Shown here one piece after another: positions 1 to 10,507 of a DNA stretch of 64,000 nucleotides. Position numbers and translations under genes: made by a program. Numbering within the stretch: the first letter of the stretch is position 1; the number at the start of each line of letters is the position of its first letter. The notes under the pieces were generated by a model. That model was not told the DNA's origin. It was given only the letters and a program-made list of their open reading frames with translations, and made no database searches. Origin of the DNA: Leclercia adecarboxylata (GTDB taxonomy: Bacteria > Pseudomonadota > Gammaproteobacteria > Enterobacterales > Enterobacteriaceae); NCBI RefSeq assembly GCF_006874705.1, contig NZ_CP035382.1, positions 1,488,001 through 1,552,000 on the forward strand, written 5' to 3'.

Positions 1-85
1 ACATAACTCATTATTAATCCTGTCTGTTAAGCTAAGTGATACGTAATGTGCGCAAGGTATGCAACCTAAGTCGTAAGGCCAGAGA

Positions 86-559
86 ATGAAAACGCCCCTG
101 ATCACCCGCGAAGGGTATGAAAATCTGAAGAAAGAGATGGACACGCTGTGGCGGGAAGAGCGCCCGGAGGTGACCAAAAAAGTGACCTGGGCCGCGAGCC
201 TCGGTGACCGCAGTGAAAACGCCGACTACCAGTACAACAAGAAACGGCTGCGCGAAATCGACCGCCGGGTGCGGTATCTGACCAAATGCCTTGAGAACCT
301 GAAAATCGTCGATTACTCCCCGCAGCAGGAGGGCAAAGTCTTTTTCGGCGCGTGGGTGGAGATCGAAAACGACGACGGCGAGCTTAAGCGTTTTCGGATT
401 GTCGGCTACGATGAAATTTTTGGTCGTAAGGATTACATCTCCATCGACTCGCCCATGGCCCGGGCGCTGCTGAAAAAAGAGGTCGGCGATCTGGCCGTCG
501 TGCACACTCCGGCCGGGGAAGCGACCTGGTATGTGAACGCCATCGACTATGTGAAATAA
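86..559 (+). CDS. greB: Transcription elongation factor GreB
   Basis: GreB binds the secondary channel of RNA polymerase and stimulates cleavage of the 3' end of backtracked transcripts so that elongation can resume. The 157-residue product matches the family length (158 in E. coli). It has the N-terminal coiled-coil finger (about residues 5-75, with the acidic and basic run SLGDRSENADYQYNKKR that includes the conserved Asp and Glu of the tip) and a C-terminal FKBP-like domain (about 80-157) with the IVGYDEIFGRKDYISIDSP stretch. The ATG at 86 was chosen because the N-terminus MKTPLITREGYENLK is the canonical one. In E. coli ompR lies upstream in the opposite direction; here the window begins before that gene. 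Identification is by recalled family sequence and is very secure. Confidence 0.97.
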   Translation: MKTPLITREGYENLKKEMDTLWREERPEVTKKVTWAASLGDRSENADYQYNKKRLREIDRRVRYLTKCLENLKIVDYSPQQEGKVFFGAWVEIENDDGELKRFRIVGYDEIFGRKDYISIDSPMARALLKKEVGDLAVVHTPAGEATWYVNAIDYVK

Positions 560-591
560 CCCGCCGGAACAATCCGAGAGCCTGGCGCGGC

Positions 592-615
592 GACTGGCAT
601 TTTGCCGTGCCAGTC
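592..615. other. Hairpin between greB and yhgF
   Basis: An 8-bp perfect inverted repeat (GACTGGCA / TGCCAGTC) with an 8-nt loop lies between greB and yhgF. It is not followed by a T-run, so it is not a classic intrinsic terminator. It might attenuate or stabilise a greB-yhgF readthrough transcript; this is inference only. Confidence 0.35.
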
Positions 616-660
616 CGTATAACTATCCCCTGATTTTTCGACCCACAAGATGAAATAGCC

Positions 661-2985
<2,325 letters not shown>

Positions 2986-2993
2986 CATAGGCA

Positions 2994-3060
2994 GTGCCCG
3001 GTGGCGCTTCGCTTACCGGGCCTACGGTTTGTAGGCCGGGCAAACGCAGTGCCGCCCGGC
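2994..3060. repeat. REP/BIME palindrome pair
   Basis: Two inverted copies of the enterobacterial REP-type unit (GCCCGGTGGCGCTTCGC..ACCGGGCCTAC, then GTAGGCCGGGCAAACGC..GCCCGGC) follow the yhgF stop. Such units typically lie in 3' untranslated regions, where they stabilise mRNA or bind gyrase or IHF. Confidence 0.85.
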
Positions 3061-3204
3061 AAACAGACCGCAAAAATTAAAATAAAAATATACTCTCTTA
3101 TTTCTTATAAATATGGAACCGATTGCATATCCGTATTTAAACCAATAATTATCACTCCGTTAACAATAAATCTTTTTATCGCTTACCATCATTGCCCGAA
3201 AATA

Positions 3205-3218
3205 TTGAGCAAGGTCAA
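3205..3218 (+). promoter_or_regulatory. FNR site of the feo promoter
   Basis: TTGAG-CAAG-GTCAA matches the FNR consensus TTGAT-N4-ATCAA in 8 of 10 positions. It lies 118 bp upstream of feoA, as expected for anaerobic activation of ferrous-iron uptake in E. coli. The match is direct; function is inferred from the orthologous promoter. Confidence 0.75.
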
Positions 3219-3269
3219 TCAGCCCGCAAATTAATAGCCGTATCTACATTCCGTCACATATTTAATATT

Positions 3270-3288
3270 GATGAGAGAAACCATTCTC
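3270..3288 (+). promoter_or_regulatory. Fur box of the feo promoter
   Basis: The 19-mer GATGAGAGAAACCATTCTC agrees with the Fur consensus in about 12 of 19 positions and sits 48 bp upstream of feoA. It would give iron-dependent repression of feoABC. The 351-bp gap 2986-3336 thus holds the REP pair, an AT-rich stretch, the FNR site and this box. Confidence 0.7.
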
Positions 3289-3336
3289 ATTACCATTGTG
3301 CCTGTTGATTATTTAACCGTCCGTTAAGTAGGCACT

Positions 3337-3564
3337 ATGCAATTCACTCCAGCCAGCGCGTGGAAAATTACCGGCTTCACCCGCGAAATAAGCCCGGCCT
3401 ATCGGCAGAAACTGCTCTCATTAGGGATGCTACCCGGCTCCTCTTTCCAGGTGGTGCGCGTTGCCCCGCTGGGCGATCCGGTGCATATCGAAACCCGACG
3501 TGTGAATCTGGTTCTGCGTAAGAAAGATCTCGCCTTAATAGAAGTTGAAGCCCTGTCCCAATAA
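3337..3564 (+). CDS. feoA: Ferrous iron transport protein A
   Basis: FeoA is a small cytoplasmic SH3-like protein needed for FeoB-mediated Fe2+ uptake, probably by modulating the FeoB G domain. The 75-residue product has the usual length and the family pattern: a [20 protein letters not shown] core and a final beta-strand segment [13 protein letters not shown]. It is the first gene of feoABC, 30 bp upstream of feoB, under the FNR and Fur sites upstream. Confidence 0.96.
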   Translation: MQFTPASAWKITGFTREISPAYRQKLLSLGMLPGSSFQVVRVAPLGDPVHIETRRVNLVLRKKDLALIEVEALSQ

Positions 3565-3594
3565 CACGCCAGCTCCCGCAGCGAGTCGAATACA

Positions 3595-5913
3595 ATGAAA
3601 AAATTAACCATTGGCTTAATTGGCAATCCGAATTCCGGCAAAACCACCTTATTTAACCAGCTTACCGGCGCGCGTCAGCGGGTCGGTAACTGGGCGGGTG
3701 TGACGGTCGAACGTAAAGAGGGCCAGTTCGCCACCACCGATAATCAGGTCACCCTCGTCGATCTGCCCGGCACTTACTCATTAACCACCATCTCCTCCCA
3801 GACCTCGCTGGATGAGCAGATCGCCTGCCACTACATTCTCAGCGGCGACGCCGACCTGCTGATCAACGTGGTGGATGCCTCGAACCTCGAGCGCAACCTC
3901 TACCTGACGTTACAGCTGCTGGAGCTGGGCATCCCCTGCGTGGTGGCGCTGAACATGCTCGATATTGCGGAAAAGCAGCAGATCCGCATCGACGTCGACG
4001 CCCTCTCCGCCCGTCTGGGCTGCCCGGTGGTGCCGCTGGTCTCCACCCGTGCCCGCGGGATCGACGCCCTTAAGCTGGCCATTGACCGCCACACCCGCAA
4101 TGCCGACGTGGAGCTGGTGCATTACGCCCAGCCGCTGCTGCGGGAAGCCGGGATCCTCGCCCAGGAGATGGCGCACAGCATGCCGTTCAAACAGCGTCAC
4201 TGGCTCGGCCTGCAGATGCTGGAAGGCGATATCTACAGCCGCGCCTATGCCGGTGATGCCGCGCAATATCTGGATGTCTCCCTCGCACGGTTGAACGATG
4301 AGCTGGACGACCCGGCCCTGCACATTGCCGATGCGCGCTATCAGAGCATCAATGCCATTTGCGACGTGGTGAGCAACGCCCTTACCGCCGAACCAAGCCG
4401 CTTTACCCGGGCGATGGACACCCTGATCCTCAACCGTTTTCTCGGCCTGCCGGTCTTCCTGCTGGTGATGTACGTGATGTTCCTGCTGGCCATTAACATC
4501 GGCGGCGCGCTACAGCCGCTGTTTGATGTCGGCTCGGTGGCCATCTTCATTCACGGCATTCAGTGGCTGGGTTACACCCTGCACCTGCCGGAATGGCTGA
4601 CCATTTTCCTCGCCCAGGGGCTGGGCGGCGGGATCAACACCGTGCTGCCGCTGGTGCCGCAGATCGGCATGATGTATCTGTTCCTCTCGTTCCTTGAGGA
4701 CTCCGGTTATATGGCCCGCGCGGCCTTTGTGATGGATCGCCTGATGCAGGCGCTCGGCCTGCCCGGCAAATCCTTTGTACCGCTGATTGTCGGCTTCGGC
4801 TGCAACGTGCCGTCGGTGATGGGCGCCCGCACTCTGGATGCGCCTCGCGAACGGCTGATGACCATCATGATGGCGCCGTTTATGTCCTGCGGCGCACGGC
4901 TGGCGATCTTCGCGGTGTTTGCCGCGGCCTTCTTCGGCCAGGAGGGGGCGCTGGCGGTCTTCTCGCTGTACGTGCTCGGCATCGTGATGGCGATCCTCAC
5001 CGGCCTGATGCTCAAACACACCATCATGCGTGGCGAGGCGTCGCCGTTCGTGATGGAGCTGCCGGTCTATCACGTTCCGCACATGAAAAGCCTGCTGATC
5101 CAGACCTGGCAGCGGCTGAAAGGTTTTGTCCTGCGGGCGGGTAAAGTGATTGTGGTAGTCAGTATTTTCCTCAGCGCGCTGAACAGCTTCTCACTCAGCG
5201 GCAAGGCGGTAGACAACATTAACGACTCGGCGCTGGCCTCCGTCAGCCGCGTCATCACCCCGCTGTTTAAACCAATTGGCGTACATGAAGACAACTGGCA
5301 GGCCACCGTCGGGCTGTTCACCGGCGCGATGGCGAAAGAGGTGGTGGTCGGCACGCTGAACACCCTCTACACCGCAGAGAATATTCAGGAAGAGGCGTTT
5401 AACCCGGCGGCGTTTCACCTCGGGGACGAACTGTTCAGCGCCGTGGATGAAACCTGGCAGAGCCTGAAAGAGACCTTCAGCCTGAGCGTGCTGGCGAACC
5501 CGATTGAAGCCAGCAAAGGCGACGGGGAGATGGCGACCGGGGCGATGGGCGTGATGAGCGAGAAGTTTGGCAGCGCCTCGGCGGCCTACAGCTACCTGAT
5601 CTTCGTCCTGCTCTACATTCCGTGCATATCGGTGATGGGGGCGATTGCCCGCGAATCGAGCCGCGGTTGGATGGGCTTCTCCGTCCTGTGGGGGCTGAAT
5701 ATCGCTTACTCGCTGGCAACGGTGTACTACCAGACGGTCAATTTCAGCCAGCATCCGCACTACAGCCTGGTCTGTATCCTGGCGGTGGTGCTGTTTAACG
5801 TGGTGGTGATGGGCCTGTTACGCCGGGCGCGCAGCCGCGTGGACGTTAACCTGCTGGCGAAAGGCAGAACCGCAGCGGCCTGCTGTGACAGCCCGGCCAG
5901 CAACTGTCATTAG
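3595..5913 (+). CDS. feoB: Fe2+ transporter permease FeoB
   Basis: FeoB is the inner-membrane ferrous-iron permease with an N-terminal GTP-binding domain. The 772-residue product is close to E. coli FeoB (773). The G1 motif GNPNSGKT is at residues 10-17, the G3 motif DLPGTYS near 56-62 and a G4-like NMLD near 120. A helical GDI-like region follows to about 270. The rest is hydrophobic, with Gate motifs including the [11 protein letters not shown] segment and the later cysteine-containing PCISVMGAI segment. The C-terminal tail carries the CCDSPASNC cysteines. It lies between feoA and feoC in one operon. No frameshift was seen. Confidence 0.97.
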   Translation: MKKLTIGLIGNPNSGKTTLFNQLTGARQRVGNWAGVTVERKEGQFATTDNQVTLVDLPGTYSLTTISSQTSLDEQIACHYILSGDADLLINVVDASNLERNLYLTLQLLELGIPCVVALNMLDIAEKQQIRIDVDALSARLGCPVVPLVSTRARGIDALKLAIDRHTRNADVELVHYAQPLLREAGILAQEMAHSMPFKQRHWLGLQMLEGDIYSRAYAGDAAQYLDVSLARLNDELDDPALHIADARYQSINAICDVVSNALTAEPSRFTRAMDTLILNRFLGLPVFLLVMYVMFLLAINIGGALQPLFDVGSVAIFIHGIQWLGYTLHLPEWLTIFLAQGLGGGINTVLPLVPQIGMMYLFLSFLEDSGYMARAAFVMDRLMQALGLPGKSFVPLIVGFGCNVPSVMGARTLDAPRERLMTIMMAPFMSCGARLAIFAVFAAAFFGQEGALAVFSLYVLGIVMAILTGLMLKHTIMRGEASPFVMELPVYHVPHMKSLLIQTWQRLKGFVLRAGKVIVVVSIFLSALNSFSLSGKAVDNINDSALASVSRVITPLFKPIGVHEDNWQATVGLFTGAMAKEVVVGTLNTLYTAENIQEEAFNPAAFHLGDELFSAVDETWQSLKETFSLSVLANPIEASKGDGEMATGAMGVMSEKFGSASAAYSYLIFVLLYIPCISVMGAIARESSRGWMGFSVLWGLNIAYSLATVYYQTVNFSQHPHYSLVCILAVVLFNVVVMGLLRRARSRVDVNLLAKGRTAAACCDSPASNCH

Positions 5914-5921
5914 GAGGCGGC

Positions 5922-6158
5922 ATGGCATCGTTAATTGAGGTTCGTGATTTACTGGCGCTACAGGGGAGAATGGAAGCCACCCAGCTCAGCCAGATCCTGC
6001 GCATGCCGCAGGCGATGATCGAGGCCATGCTGGAGCGTCTGGAGGCGATGGGGAAAGCGCAGCGCATCCAGGAGGATCCCGACGGCTGCTTATCCGGCAG
6101 CTGTAAAAGCTGTCCTGAAGGAAAAGCCTGCCTCAGGGAGTGGTGGGCGCTGCGTTAA
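5922..6158 (+). CDS. feoC: FeoC, Fe-S-dependent regulator/stabiliser of FeoB
   Basis: FeoC is a 78-residue winged-helix protein. In Klebsiella and Salmonella it binds an oxygen-sensitive Fe-S cluster and protects FeoB from FtsH proteolysis. Four cysteines are visible at residues 56, 61, 64 and 70 ([10 protein letters not shown]), the cluster-binding pattern, after a winged-helix region (about 1-50). The start follows a strong ribosome-binding site (AGGAGG) right after the feoB stop, 8 bp away, so the two are probably translationally linked. Confidence 0.94.
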   Translation: MASLIEVRDLLALQGRMEATQLSQILRMPQAMIEAMLERLEAMGKAQRIQEDPDGCLSGSCKSCPEGKACLREWWALR

Positions 6159-6164
6159 TCGTTA

Positions 6165-6193
6165 ATAAAGCCGGGCAACTCTGCCCGGCTTTA
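6165..6193. terminator. Intrinsic terminator after feoABC
   Basis: An AAAGCCGGGC / GCCCGGCTTT hairpin with a 6-nt loop follows feoC. Its symmetry, with A and T runs on each side, allows it to serve both feoABC (+) and the convergent DUF1471 gene (-) that ends at 6199. Confidence 0.8.
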
Positions 6194-6198
6194 TGTGT

Positions 6199-6468
6199 TT
6201 ATTTGTAGACGTCTGCGGTCGCGCGGATGTCTTTCTGATCTTTGTTGGCGCTGGTGACGACATAGTACTTACCGCCCAGCTCATCTGCTTTCTGGGAAAG
6301 CTCTTTTCTCGCATCCATTGGCGCAGTGGTATCAGATGTAGAGATATCGCCAACCTTCGTCAAATTCATCTCTTTCACTTTATCTTTCTGGATCTCTTCT
6401 GCCGCCATAACGCCAAAAGAGAGTGAACCAATAACCAGAGAAGCAACAATACCTGTAACAAGTTTCAT
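6199..6468 (-). CDS. Small secreted DUF1471 (YdgH/BhsA/McbA-like) protein
   Basis: The product is 89 residues with a clear Sec signal peptide (MKLVTGIVASLVIGSLSFGVMA, cut before AEEI). The mature part of about 67 residues fits the DUF1471/YdgH-BhsA-McbA fold: a conserved strand-helix-strand with ARKELSQKADELGGKYYVVTSA followed by IRATADVYK. Family members such as YhcN, BhsA and McbA are periplasmic or envelope proteins induced by stress. The chosen ATG at 6468 has GGGAG 8 nt upstream; ATGs at 6483 and 6474 are less well placed. It is convergent with feoC and not at this locus in E. coli K-12. The exact role is unknown. Confidence 0.82.
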   Translation of the reverse strand: MKLVTGIVASLVIGSLSFGVMAAEEIQKDKVKEMNLTKVGDISTSDTTAPMDARKELSQKADELGGKYYVVTSANKDQKDIRATADVYK

Positions 6469-6581
6469 AGCCATGACTCCCAAAGAGGATTGTAGTTTTG
6501 ATTATCGAAGGCGGGATACCCGCAACGATATATTGAGTATTGTTGCGGTATGTCACTTTTTCCAGCGGGAATGAAAAATAA

Positions 6582-7355
6582 TCAGTTTAAACGCTGACTT
6601 AAGGCAATCAACGCCGCGCAAAACTCGGCGGAGTGAGAGATAAAGGGCGCATGCGCCGCTTTGGCGACAATCAGGGCTTCGCTCTGCGGCCATTGCTCAT
6701 CCAGCAGCGGCACGATCTTGCGCGGGACCAGCCCGTCGAGGTAACCATAAATACGCAGATGCGGCAGCGTCAGCGACGCCAGCGGCGCGCGCAGATCGGC
6801 CGTTTTCAGGATCTCCAGCCCGCCATTCAGCACTTCCACCTCCGGCATTGGCAACGCCAGCACCGTGGTTTTCAGCGTCCGGGCGTCCTGGCGTGCGGTT
6901 TCGGTGCCCATGGTCTGTAGCGCAAGAAAACGCTCCACCGTGCGCTGGAAATCGTTGCTCAGCTGCTGCTGGAAACCGGCCAGCACCTCGGGTTTGATCC
7001 CCGGCCACTCCGCCTGGGCGCTAAAACACGGGGAGGAGGCGACGGTCACCAGGGCCTGCACCCGCTCAGGATGCGTCAGGGCAATCTGGCTCGCCACCAG
7101 CCCGCCCAGGCTCCAGCCCAGCCAGATCGCCTTATCCGGGGCCTGCGCCAGCACCTGCTCCGCCATGTCGGCAAGAGGCATTGCGCCGAAATCACGGCTG
7201 CGGCCAAAGCCCGGCAGATCCACCAGGTGCAGCGTGAATTGCGAGGCCAGTTCCTCGCTGATGCAACGCCATACTTCGGCATTCAGCCCCCATCCGTGCA
7301 GCAGCACAAGATGGCAATTTCCTGTCCCGACGGTCTGCCACCAAAGGTTATTCAT
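6582..7355 (-). CDS. bioH: Pimeloyl-ACP methyl ester carboxylesterase BioH
   Basis: BioH hydrolyses pimeloyl-ACP methyl ester to pimeloyl-ACP, closing the early, BioC-started part of biotin synthesis in the cytoplasm. The 257-residue alpha/beta-hydrolase (256 in E. coli) shows the oxyanion region HGWGLN (20-25), the nucleophile elbow GWSLGG with Ser82, an Asp in YLDGLVP (near 207) and the catalytic His in KAAHAPF (near 235). It is divergent from gntX with only 36 bp between the starts, as in E. coli. Confidence 0.96.
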   Translation of the reverse strand: MNNLWWQTVGTGNCHLVLLHGWGLNAEVWRCISEELASQFTLHLVDLPGFGRSRDFGAMPLADMAEQVLAQAPDKAIWLGWSLGGLVASQIALTHPERVQALVTVASSPCFSAQAEWPGIKPEVLAGFQQQLSNDFQRTVERFLALQTMGTETARQDARTLKTTVLALPMPEVEVLNGGLEILKTADLRAPLASLTLPHLRIYGYLDGLVPRKIVPLLDEQWPQSEALIVAKAAHAPFISHSAEFCAALIALSQRLN

Positions 7356-7391
7356 CGATTACTGTTCTCTTTTTTCACAAGGAGGTTGTCT

Positions 7392-8075
7392 ATGCTAACA
7401 GTGCCCGGCTTGTGCTGGCTATGCCGGATGCCGCTTGCGCTCAGCCACTGGGGCGTCTGTTCCGTGTGCGAAAAGGGGCTGACAGGGCGGACAGGTGTTT
7501 GTCCGCAGTGCGGTTTACCGGCCATTCATCTCCACCTGCCCTGCGGCCGCTGCCTGCGCAGACCGCCGCCCTGGCAGGCGCTGGTGGCGGTGAGCGGCTA
7601 TACACCGCCGCTGAGCCAGCTGGTGCATCAGCTGAAGTTTTCCCGCCGCAGTCAGCTGGCAAAACCGCTGGCGAGGCTGTTACTGCTGGCGCTGCTGCGC
7701 GCCAGGCGCAGCCGGGGGTTGCCGGATGTTGATATGCTGGTCTGCGTACCGCTCTGGTCACGGCGTCACTGGCGGCGCGGGTTTAACCAGAGCGACCTGC
7801 TCTGTCGCCCGCTGGCCCGCTGGCTAAACTGCTGCTATGTTCCCGATGCCATTCGCCGCAACCGCGCCACCCCGGCCCAGCATCAGCTCAGCGCCAGGTT
7901 GCGTAAACGCAACCTGCAGCACGCTTTTACTCTTGAATTACCGGTCGTCGGGCGCCATATCGCTGTGGTGGATGATGTCGTGACCACAGGCGCTACCGTC
8001 GCGGAACTCTCCCGCCTGCTTTTGCGAAGCGGCGCGGCGTCGGTTCAGGTATGGTGTCTGTGTCGAACCTTGTAG
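7392..8075 (+). CDS. gntX: ComF-family phosphoribosyltransferase-like protein GntX
   Basis: The 227-residue product equals E. coli GntX (also called YhgH or ComF). The N-terminal part has a zinc-ribbon-like set of CxxC pairs (CWLC, CSVC, CPQC, CGRC). The C-terminal part is a type I phosphoribosyltransferase fold with the PRPP motif VVDDVVTTGAT. The family is linked to DNA uptake and use in competent bacteria; the role here is uncertain, and the gnt name reflects an old gluconate phenotype. The ATG at 7392 was chosen over any upstream start because AGGAGG lies just before it and MLTVPGLCWLC is the conserved N-terminus. Confidence 0.94.
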   Translation: MLTVPGLCWLCRMPLALSHWGVCSVCEKGLTGRTGVCPQCGLPAIHLHLPCGRCLRRPPPWQALVAVSGYTPPLSQLVHQLKFSRRSQLAKPLARLLLLALLRARRSRGLPDVDMLVCVPLWSRRHWRRGFNQSDLLCRPLARWLNCCYVPDAIRRNRATPAQHQLSARLRKRNLQHAFTLELPVVGRHIAVVDDVVTTGATVAELSRLLLRSGAASVQVWCLCRTL

Positions 8076-8133
8076 CGCCCTCAGGTTGGGCGTATTATAC
8101 CCAGGTATTTTAGTCAACTATTAGGCCAATGCT

Positions 8134-8709
8134 ATGATCCGTATTTCCGATGCTGCACAAGCGCACTTTGCCAAACTGCTGGCAAATCAGGAAGAAGGGA
8201 CCCAGATCCGCGTGTTCGTGATCAACCCGGGCACCCCGAATGCAGAATGCGGCGTCTCTTATTGCCCACCGGATGCTGTGGAAGCAACTGACACTGCCCT
8301 GAAATTTGAGCAACTCACTGCCTATGTCGATGAGCTGAGCTCCCCGTATCTGGAAGATGCGGAAATTGATTTTGTGACCGACCAACTGGGTTCCCAGTTA
8401 ACCCTGAAAGCACCCAACGCCAAAATGCGTAAAGTGACCGATGACGCCCCGCTGATGGAGCGCGTTGAGTACCTGCTGCAGTCCCAGATTAACCCGCAGC
8501 TGGCAGGCCACGGTGGTCGCGTCACTCTGATGGAGATCACCGAAGACGGTCTGGCCATTCTGCAGTTTGGCGGCGGCTGTAACGGTTGTTCCATGGTCGA
8601 CGTGACCCTGAAAGAGGGGATCGAGAAGCAGCTGCTGAACGAGTTCCCGGAGCTGAAAGGCGTGCGCGATCTCACCGAACACCAGCGCGGCGAACACTCC
8701 TACTATTAA
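8134..8709 (+). CDS. nfuA: Fe-S biogenesis protein NfuA
   Basis: NfuA is an Fe-S carrier that delivers [4Fe-4S] clusters to targets such as aconitase and lipoyl synthase under oxidative stress or iron starvation. The 191-residue product has a degenerate A-type domain (about 1-95) lacking the full cysteine set, and a C-terminal Nfu domain (about 110-180) with the cluster-binding pair Cys149/Cys152 in [10 protein letters not shown]. It is 58 bp downstream of gntX on the same strand, as in E. coli. Confidence 0.97.
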   Translation: MIRISDAAQAHFAKLLANQEEGTQIRVFVINPGTPNAECGVSYCPPDAVEATDTALKFEQLTAYVDELSSPYLEDAEIDFVTDQLGSQLTLKAPNAKMRKVTDDAPLMERVEYLLQSQINPQLAGHGGRVTLMEITEDGLAILQFGGGCNGCSMVDVTLKEGIEKQLLNEFPELKGVRDLTEHQRGEHSYY

Positions 8710-8725
8710 GTTGCCGTTATCTGTT

Positions 8726-8752
8726 GCCCGGTGACGCGTAGCGATCCGGGCC
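8726..8752. repeat. Degenerate REP-like palindrome
   Basis: GCCCGG..(GTGACGCGTAGCGAT)..CCGGGCC after nfuA resembles a shortened REP unit. It may act as the 3' hairpin of nfuA. It is followed by a pyrimidine-rich stretch. Confidence 0.5.
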
Positions 8753-8835
8753 TCTCCCCCTTCTCCCCTGCTTCAGAACATGACCTGCGTCTCAGATTTC
8801 ACATTTTGACCGCCAGGGTCATTCTCAATCCGCAC

Positions 8836-8851
8836 ATGTTACCCGTATCAT
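8836..8851 (+). promoter_or_regulatory. GntR operator 1 of gntT
   Basis: ATGTTACCCGTATCAT is the known GntR operator sequence upstream of gntT in E. coli. It would let GntR (42247-43242) repress gntT when gluconate is absent. The 304-bp gap 8710-9013 holds this site, operator 2 and a weak REP-like palindrome. Confidence 0.8.
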
Positions 8852-8978
8852 TCTCGCGGGCACTCAAACACCTTCACGCCGACCGACTAAGCTTAATGAT
8901 TTAGAAGGCAGCCTGTCTTTGTGCCAGGAAGTACGCTGTTCCCAGTTGGGGCAACATTAATATGTCGTTGAAACAATG

Positions 8979-8994
8979 ACGTTACCCATAACAA
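8979..8994 (+). promoter_or_regulatory. GntR operator 2 of gntT
   Basis: GTTACCCATAACA (8981-8993) matches the operator-1 core in 11 of 13 positions and lies 143 bp downstream of it, 20 bp before the gntT start. The two-operator layout parallels E. coli gntT, where looping between distant operators has been proposed. Confidence 0.65.
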
Positions 8995-9013
8995 TTTTAA
9001 AGGCCAGATAATC

Positions 9014-10330
9014 ATGCCATTAGTCATCGTCGCTATCGGTGTAGTCCTGTTACTGCTCCTGATGATCCGTTTCAAAATGAACGGCTTCATTGCCCTTGTA
9101 CTGGTGGCCCTTGCTGTCGGCCTGATGCAAGGGATGCCGCTGGTAAAAGTTATCAGCTCCATTAAAGCCGGTGTGGGCGGTACGCTCGGTAGCCTCGCGC
9201 TGATCATGGGCTTCGGCGCTATGCTCGGCAAAATGCTGGCTGACTGCGGTGGCGCACAGCGCATCGCGACCACGCTGATTGCAAAGTTCGGCAAAAATAA
9301 TATTCAGTGGGCAGTGGTCTTAACCGGCTTCACCGTCGGTTTTGCACTGTTCTACGAAGTGGGCTTCGTGCTGATGCTGCCGCTGGTGTTCACCATCGCC
9401 GCCTCTGCCAGCATCCCGCTGCTGTACGTGGGTGTGCCAATGGCCGCTGCGCTGTCCGTGACCCACGGCTTCCTGCCGCCGCACCCGGGCCCAACCGCTA
9501 TCGCCACCATCTTCCATGCGGACATGGGTAAAACCCTGCTGTTCGGTACCATTCTGGCGATCCCGACCGTTATCCTCGCAGGGCCGGTGTTTGCGCGTTG
9601 CCTGAAAGGCATCGACAAGCCGATCCCGGAAGGTCTGTACAGCGCGAAAACCTTTACTGAAGAAGAGATGCCGAGCTTTGGCGTCAGCGTCTGGACCTCT
9701 CTGGTACCGGTAGTGCTGATGGCCCTGCGTGCCGTCTGTGAAATGGTGCTGCCGAAAGGCCATCCGGTTCTCGGCGTGGCGGAGTTCCTCGGTGACCCGG
9801 TCATGGCAACGCTGATTGCGGTCCTGATTGCGCTGTTCACCTTCGGTCTGAACCGTGGCCGTTCCATGGATCAGATTAACGATACCCTGAGCTCTTCGAT
9901 CAAAATCATCGCCATGATGCTGCTGATCATCGGTGGTGGCGGTGCGTTCAAACAGGTTCTGGTTGATAGCGGCGTGGACAAATACATCGCCTCCATGATG
10001 CATGACACCAACATCTCCCCAATCCTGATGGCGTGGTCTATCGCGGCGGTGCTGCGTATTGCCCTGGGTTCTGCGACCGTTGCGGCCATTACCGCGGGCG
10101 GTATCGTTGCCCCTCTGATTGCCACCACCGGCGTCAGCCCAGAACTGATGGTTATCGCGGTGGGTTCCGGTAGCGTGATTTTCTCTCACGTAAACGATCC
10201 GGGCTTCTGGCTGTTCAAAGAGTACTTCAACCTGACCATCGGTGAGACCATCAAGTCCTGGTCGATGCTGGAAACCATCATCTCCGTCTGCGGGCTGATT
10301 GGGTGTCTGCTGCTGGGTGCGGTGGTGTGA
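9014..10330 (+). CDS. gntT: High-affinity gluconate:H+ symporter GntT
   Basis: A 438-residue polytopic inner-membrane permease of the GntP family, the same length as E. coli GntT. It has about 12-14 hydrophobic segments. Family motifs include GFGAMLGKMLADCGGAQRIA near 70, the HGFLPPHPGP segment near 155, and SVIFSHVNDPGFWLFKEYF near 390. It takes up D-gluconate for phosphorylation by GntK (41593-42120). Regulation by GntR is indicated by the two operators upstream. A paralogous low-affinity permease, GntU, is at 40249-41589. Confidence 0.95.
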   Translation: MPLVIVAIGVVLLLLLMIRFKMNGFIALVLVALAVGLMQGMPLVKVISSIKAGVGGTLGSLALIMGFGAMLGKMLADCGGAQRIATTLIAKFGKNNIQWAVVLTGFTVGFALFYEVGFVLMLPLVFTIAASASIPLLYVGVPMAAALSVTHGFLPPHPGPTAIATIFHADMGKTLLFGTILAIPTVILAGPVFARCLKGIDKPIPEGLYSAKTFTEEEMPSFGVSVWTSLVPVVLMALRAVCEMVLPKGHPVLGVAEFLGDPVMATLIAVLIALFTFGLNRGRSMDQINDTLSSSIKIIAMMLLIIGGGGAFKQVLVDSGVDKYIASMMHDTNISPILMAWSIAAVLRIALGSATVAAITAGGIVAPLIATTGVSPELMVIAVGSGSVIFSHVNDPGFWLFKEYFNLTIGETIKSWSMLETIISVCGLIGCLLLGAVV

Positions 10331-10340
10331 TGTAAAAATA

Positions 10341-10376
10341 AGCCGGGGGGGTGCGATTGCTCACCCGGCTAGTCTT
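10341..10376 (+). terminator. Intrinsic terminator of gntT
   Basis: An AGCCGGG..CCCGGCT hairpin (arms at 10341 and 10370) followed by a T-rich tract lies 10 bp after the gntT stop. It marks the end of the conserved backbone before the T6SS cassette. Confidence 0.75.
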
Positions 10377-10473
10377 CTCTCATTCCTTCGTAAGAACTTC
10401 GTTTCATTCATCCATTTTTAAGAATTTAATCCCTTTTTCAGCCGTTTACAGTTTCCCTGCTTCATGCAACCAT

Positions 10474-10499
10474 CCTGATTAACCTTAAGCTAAATCAGG
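10474..10499 (+). promoter_or_regulatory. Hairpin overlapping the vgrG ribosome-binding site
   Basis: CCTGATT (10474-10480) and AATCAGG (10493-10499) form a 7-bp inverted repeat with a 12-nt loop. The 3' arm contains the only Shine-Dalgarno-like AGG, 8 nt before the vgrG ATG. If the stem forms it could limit vgrG translation. This is inference from base pairing only. Confidence 0.35.
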
Positions 10500-10507
10500 T
10501 CTTTGTT

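Noticed and set aside
3001..3234. 77-codon plus-strand frame after yhgF
   Set aside because: It starts inside a REP unit and runs through the AT-rich feo promoter; not coding-like.
7071..7391. Upstream in-frame extension of gntX (to 334 codons)
   Set aside because: It overlaps bioH in antisense; the ATG at 7392 has an excellent ribosome-binding site and the conserved N-terminus.
8770..8808. Possible CRP site upstream of gntT (TTTCACATTTTGA region)
   Set aside because: Only one half-site fits; the other half is poor, so it was not listed.
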